This document shows positions 18,798-21,221 of a stretch of 21,221 bases of DNA, in pieces. This stretch comes from a virus. The stretch covers positions 1 to 21,221 of the IMG/VR virus record IMGVR_UViG_3300047586_000186; one strand, given 5' to 3'. The stretch's first letter is position 1. Every line of letters starts with the position of its first letter. A program made the translations under genes and the position numbers. The notes beneath the pieces were generated by a model, which had not been told where the DNA came from, made no database searches, and was given only the letters and a program-made list of their open reading frames with translations.

Positions 18798-19303
18798 TGG
18801 TGCACTCCTTCAACGGGACCGACCTGTTCCTGGAACTCCGTCTTTTGGGTTCCGGCGCGTTCACGCGCACTACCCTTTACATACCCTTCCCTTTTCCCTT
18901 TACTTACCGTCACGGGGGGTCGCGGTTCCTCGCGGTTATTCGCGGTTGTCTGCGGAGCAAGGCAGTTCTTCTGGTGGTCTCGCCACTCCGTGTGGATTCT
19001 CCTGTCGGGTGCCGGGAGGTGTTGGTGCTTGGTGAGGTGTGGTATCTCGACGTGCCCGCAGGGGTGGGAAACGAGCCGCTCGACGCCCTCTAGTTCGTAG
19101 CGCCACGCCTCAATACGTCTCTCCCGCGCCTTCCGTGGCTCGCCCCCATAGAGTTCGCAGCCGATCCGGTAGGCATCCCATCGGAGCCAGCCAGCGTCGT
19201 CCGCTTGTCCCCACAATCCGATGTAGAACAGGCGGGCGGAATAGGGGAGTCCTGCCATCACGGCGTCCGTCCAGAAGGAGGGCTTCACTTGGCGAATGCG
19301 CAT
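18794..19303 (-). CDS. Replication initiation protein, winged-helix type (169 aa)
   Basis: Begins MRIRQVKPSFWTDAVMAGLP, then YSARLFYIGLWGQADDAGWL and RWDAYRIGCELYGGE, followed by GHVEIPHLTKHQHLPAPDRR. This N-terminal pattern (IRxxKPxFWxD...lp...RLfyiGLW..ADDaGw.r.d...i) is that of phage replication or replisome-organiser proteins with a winged helix-turn-helix DNA-binding domain. The C-terminal 65 residues are low-complexity and charged (TANNREEPRPPVTVSKGKRE), encoded by an unusual region with 10-bp repeats and a pyrimidine-rich tract, possibly the replication origin. No helicase-loader or ATPase motif is present, so it probably only binds the origin and recruits others. ATG 19303 has GGAAG upstream. 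Confidence 0.75.
   Translation of the reverse strand: MRIRQVKPSFWTDAVMAGLPYSARLFYIGLWGQADDAGWLRWDAYRIGCELYGGEPRKARERRIEAWRYELEGVERLVSHPCGHVEIPHLTKHQHLPAPDRRIHTEWRDHQKNCLAPQTTANNREEPRPPVTVSKGKREGYVKGSARERAGTQKTEFQEQVGPVEGVHQ
18855..18957. other. Candidate replication origin inside the initiator gene
   Basis: Starting at 18921, the 10-bp unit CGCGGTTnnT/C occurs three times in exact 10-base register (18921, 18931, 18941), with a partial fourth (TGCGGAG at 18951). Beside it, 18871-18908 is a nearly pure pyrimidine tract on the plus strand, about 58 percent A+T in GC-rich DNA. Next comes a hairpin, GCGCG-TTCA-CGCGC (18855-18868). Iterons next to an easily opened tract within the initiator gene is the lambda O/ori layout. 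Coding constraint on an Arg/Glu/Pro-rich stretch is the alternative. Confidence 0.45.
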
Positions 19304-19310
19304 GGCGGCG

Positions 19311-19808
19311 TTACTTCCAGTCCTTCAGCCAGGCAATATTGTCATCACAGGTCCGGCAGCGGTCTGAGGGCGTGCGCCCATCGGCGTTCTCCCAGACGCT
19401 AACAACCGTAAGATGGCCGGAGCAACAGAGGCCCACCCATCCTCTTATCCAATCCCATGAGTCTTTACCGTGCAGAAGAAGGCCAAAACCATTCGAATAG
19501 ACTAGCCAACAAAACGGTTCCTCAAGGCTATTGAAGAGTACACGCACCTTGGTGGCAAAATCGTCGATTAGTTGGTGCCTGGCTTCTCTGTCATCTAGCC
19601 ACGGTTTGACTTCGATGTAAGTCCTCTCTCCCACCCTGAAGTCTGGGATATACATGCCCTCCTCGTAACGGAATATGCTCGGTTCGTACTTCCATTTGAG
19701 GCGTCCGTAATCCATCCACTCAGCTATATGCGCCTCAAGTCGGGAGGCCATCTGCACCCCGTGGTAGGCAGTCGGCTTGGCCTTGATTGCGTAGGGGTAA
19801 GTTCTCAC
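19311..19808 (-). CDS. PD-(D/E)XK nuclease (165 aa)
   Basis: Starts at GTG 19808, which overlaps the previous stop as GTGA and has AAGGAGG upstream; the ORF itself is open further. N-terminus MRTYPYAIKAKPTAYHGVQM, ASRLEAHIAEWMDYG. The catalytic core is KYEPSIFRYEEGMYIPDFRV followed by ERTYIEVKPW, giving Asp56, Glu66 and Lys68, the PD...ExK signature of restriction-like and TnsA-like nucleases. A C-terminal CRTCDDN may bind zinc. It lies directly upstream of the replication gene and is likely a recombination or DNA-processing endonuclease; the exact substrate is unknown. Confidence 0.75.
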   Translation of the reverse strand: MRTYPYAIKAKPTAYHGVQMASRLEAHIAEWMDYGRLKWKYEPSIFRYEEGMYIPDFRVGERTYIEVKPWLDDREARHQLIDDFATKVRVLFNSLEEPFCWLVYSNGFGLLLHGKDSWDWIRGWVGLCCSGHLTVVSVWENADGRTPSDRCRTCDDNIAWLKDWK

Positions 19809-20032
19809 GCCGCGCCCTCCTTCTCGCGCCGGTACCACATCGCGCGGGCCTTAGCCTCAAGTGTTAGGCGTACGGTGCGCGGCGAACAAACCCCCTCCAT
19901 CCACTCGTACTCACAGTCGCGGCAGGGTGACTCGTGCCGTTGCGAACCGCACCAGAAGGCGTATTCCTTGGCGGTCATGCAGGGCAGGGTCAATTCGTCT
20001 GTGAGGGTGGGTAGGGTCCCGGCGTGGCTCAT
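19805..20032 (-). CDS. Small Cys-rich protein (75 aa)
   Basis: ATG 20032 overlaps the preceding stop as ATGA; the open frame upstream is not used. Cysteines fall at LPCMTAKEYAFWCGS, SPCRDCEYEWMEGVC, so five Cys including one CxxC could hold zinc. The C-terminus is a basic helix (RLTLEAKARAMWYRREKEG). It resembles small zinc-binding phage proteins of unknown role. Confidence 0.6.
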   Translation of the reverse strand: MSHAGTLPTLTDELTLPCMTAKEYAFWCGSQRHESPCRDCEYEWMEGVCSPRTVRLTLEAKARAMWYRREKEGAA

Positions 20033-20127
20033 TTGAGGCTCATTCCGAGCGCCAGACCCCAAAACAAACCAACTCCGATCCAGAAATACCACAGGCCCTC
20101 AAACAGGTCCCCCTTCATGTCGTTCAT
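20029..20127 (-). CDS. 32-residue single-span membrane peptide
   Basis: ATG 20127 has GGAGACGCG upstream and overlaps the previous stop as ATGA; its own stop overlaps the next start in the same way. After MNDMKGDLFEG the chain is one aromatic-rich membrane span (LWYFWIGVGLFWGLALGMSL). A membrane micro-protein in the early region; role unknown. Confidence 0.6.
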   Translation of the reverse strand: MNDMKGDLFEGLWYFWIGVGLFWGLALGMSLK

Positions 20128-20459
20128 CGCGTCTCCAGCGCCGCTGCGAGGGCCAGGTAGGCTTCGGTGGGCGTGGAACCGAAATACACCCAGGTCGAGT
20201 TCTCGGGTGTGTCTGTGTTGTAGGCGTAGACCTCCCAACTCGTTGGGTGGTAGGGCGATAGCAATAGGCGCCACTTCTTCGGCAGCAGCGCCTCGCAGCG
20301 CTCCCGCGCGGCCCGCTCGCGGGCGTACCCAATGACCGCTTGGAAAGTTTCGTTCTCTTCAAACCAGCTCGCGATCTCGTCCAGACGTTCGAGCGTCAGG
20401 GTGTTCATTGATGGGGCTCCGGCGGTGTTAGGGCGGCGATCCGGCGTATCTACGTTCAT
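20124..20459 (-). CDS. Hypothetical protein (111 aa)
   Basis: Two starts are credible: ATG 20459 (ATGA overlap, AGGA upstream), used here, and ATG 20408 (MNTLTLERLDEIASWFEENE, with GGAG 8 bases upstream). Residues after the second Met look folded: a helix (FQAVIGYARERAARERCEAL), then strands (WRLLLSPYHPTSWEVYAYNT) and a final helix (TPTEAYLALAAALETR). No family recognised. Confidence 0.6.
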   Translation of the reverse strand: MNVDTPDRRPNTAGAPSMNTLTLERLDEIASWFEENETFQAVIGYARERAARERCEALLPKKWRLLLSPYHPTSWEVYAYNTDTPENSTWVYFGSTPTEAYLALAAALETR

Positions 20460-20764
20460 GCGTCCTGCGTCCACCTGCAGTCCATCTCCGTGCAGCCCCA
20501 GAATGGCTTGTATGCCTTGCCGGTTTTCTTTGAGGTTCCGGCGGGCACGAATTTAGAGGTGTGGTGTGTGGGGCACGTCGGGTTGACGCGCGTCGTCGTG
20601 ACGGGTTGGTATGGCGGAATGATCTGCTGGACGGGGAGGGGAGCGGTCGGCTGTTCCGCGACGATGGAGTCGAGTTCCGCTGCGAGTTCCTTGGGGTCCG
20701 GCTCGGAGTCGGCGAAGGTCACATCCGCCCCGGTCGGAACCTCGATGGTGATTACTACTTTCAT
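20456..20764 (-). CDS. Protein with C-terminal zinc-ribbon (102 aa)
   Basis: The N-terminus is beta-like (MKVVITIEVPTGADVTFADS), a Pro/Gln-rich linker follows, and the last 40 residues form a zinc ribbon: CPTHHTSKFVPAGTSKKTGK, FWGCTEMDCRWTQDA. The Cys/His spacing and the PFWGC end resemble topoisomerase-type ribbons found in phage DNA-metabolism proteins. It couples by ATGA to the RecB/Cas4-like nuclease upstream, so a DNA-related role is plausible. Confidence 0.65.
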   Translation of the reverse strand: MKVVITIEVPTGADVTFADSEPDPKELAAELDSIVAEQPTAPLPVQQIIPPYQPVTTTRVNPTCPTHHTSKFVPAGTSKKTGKAYKPFWGCTEMDCRWTQDA

Positions 20765-21221
20765 GCCTCAGTCCTTTCCACCTTGCCGAGGACGACGGAC
20801 TTTGCCCGCCCCTCGGTCCACTCATGAGCCGCCTTGATCGCGAGGAACGTTTGGTAATCCTCATCTGTCACTTGATATTCGATGAGTGAGTAATCATCGT
20901 CCTGGAGGTGCAGTATCCCGAAGCGCGTTGCCTTGGGCGAAGGTATGAGCATCGCGGGTTCATTGGGCTCCGGCCCGTTTGTCCACTCGGCGTAGTGGAG
21001 GGCCGCCAACTGTAAAGTCATATCCGGGTAGACGCCTCGGCCAGTTTTATAATCCAGCAGCCAAAGGTCGCCGTCGAGGTATGCCCAAGCGTCCGCCGTT
21101 CCCGCATACGCTTCTGTGAAGTTGACCACCATCATTTCAGAGCCGACGAAGCGCGGCTGCCACTCATTTATGAACCGCAGGTACTGGCGGACCTTCGGGT
21201 TCTCCTGGTCCTCTGCGGAAA
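20761..21221 (-). CDS. RecB/Cas4-like PD-(D/E)XK nuclease, partial
   Basis: The frame is open to the right edge; about 153 C-terminal residues are visible. Key motifs: GTADAWAYLDGDLWLLDYKT gives the metal-binding Asp of GxxDxx and the DYK catalytic pair, followed by QLAALHYAEW, the QxxxY helix of RecB-family nucleases. Such phage proteins act as exonucleases in recombination or replication. The N-terminus is outside the window, so a start cannot be given. It is translated just ahead of the zinc-ribbon gene (ATGA). Confidence 0.85.
   Translation of the reverse strand, partial: SAEDQENPKVRQYLRFINEWQPRFVGSEMMVVNFTEAYAGTADAWAYLDGDLWLLDYKTGRGVYPDMTLQLAALHYAEWTNGPEPNEPAMLIPSPKATRFGILHLQDDDYSLIEYQVTDEDYQTFLAIKAAHEWTEGRAKSVVLGKVERTEA

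Overview
The window is a GC-rich stretch of a tailed double-stranded DNA phage or prophage (Caudoviricetes, HK97-fold head). Capsid, prohead protease, portal and both terminase subunits are recognisable, in the conserved HK97 order. The host is probably an actinobacterium. That inference rests on the high GC content, GTG starts, two leaderless-type promoters, and a cysteine peptidase ending in a domain typical of secreted actinobacterial proteins. No integrase, immunity repressor, tRNA or CRISPR array was seen, so the lifestyle is undecided.

All genes but one lie on the minus strand, so transcription runs from base 21221 towards base 1. Start-stop overlaps of the form ATGA, GTGA or TGATG join most neighbours, which suggests long polycistronic messages with coupled translation.

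Right arm (21.2-16.0 kb), replication and recombination: a RecB/Cas4-like nuclease cut by the window edge, small zinc-binding and membrane proteins, a second PD-(D/E)XK nuclease, and a replication initiator with a winged-helix-like N-terminus. The initiator gene carries 10-bp direct repeats beside a pyrimidine-rich tract, a possible lambda-like origin. Coiled-coil and zinc-binding proteins of unknown function follow, some sharing DNA repeats, then a protein made of three 35-residue repeats built from heptads.

Middle (16.1-13.2 kb): the two ends of a VRR-NUC nuclease gene lie 1.3 kb apart. Between them sit two HNH endonuclease genes and an intact, diverged VRR-NUC gene. Each HNH gene has an extended -10 box directly before its ATG. 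Small unknown proteins and a stand-alone LuxR-type helix-turn-helix protein follow. A hairpin-rich stretch at 13.0-13.1 kb may end the early transcript.

Lysis-like block (13.0-9.3 kb): a 19-residue Cys/His micro-ORF, a secreted lysozyme-like transglycosylase, small zinc-ribbon and membrane proteins, a single-HKD phospholipase-D-like protein, a papain-like peptidase, a 20-residue hydrophobic peptide and a holin-like membrane protein.

Packaging and head block (9.0 kb to 1): two small proteins, HNH endonuclease, TerS, TerL, a small membrane protein, portal, S49 prohead protease, a second stand-alone LuxR-type protein, major capsid protein, two probable virion proteins and the start of a third gene.
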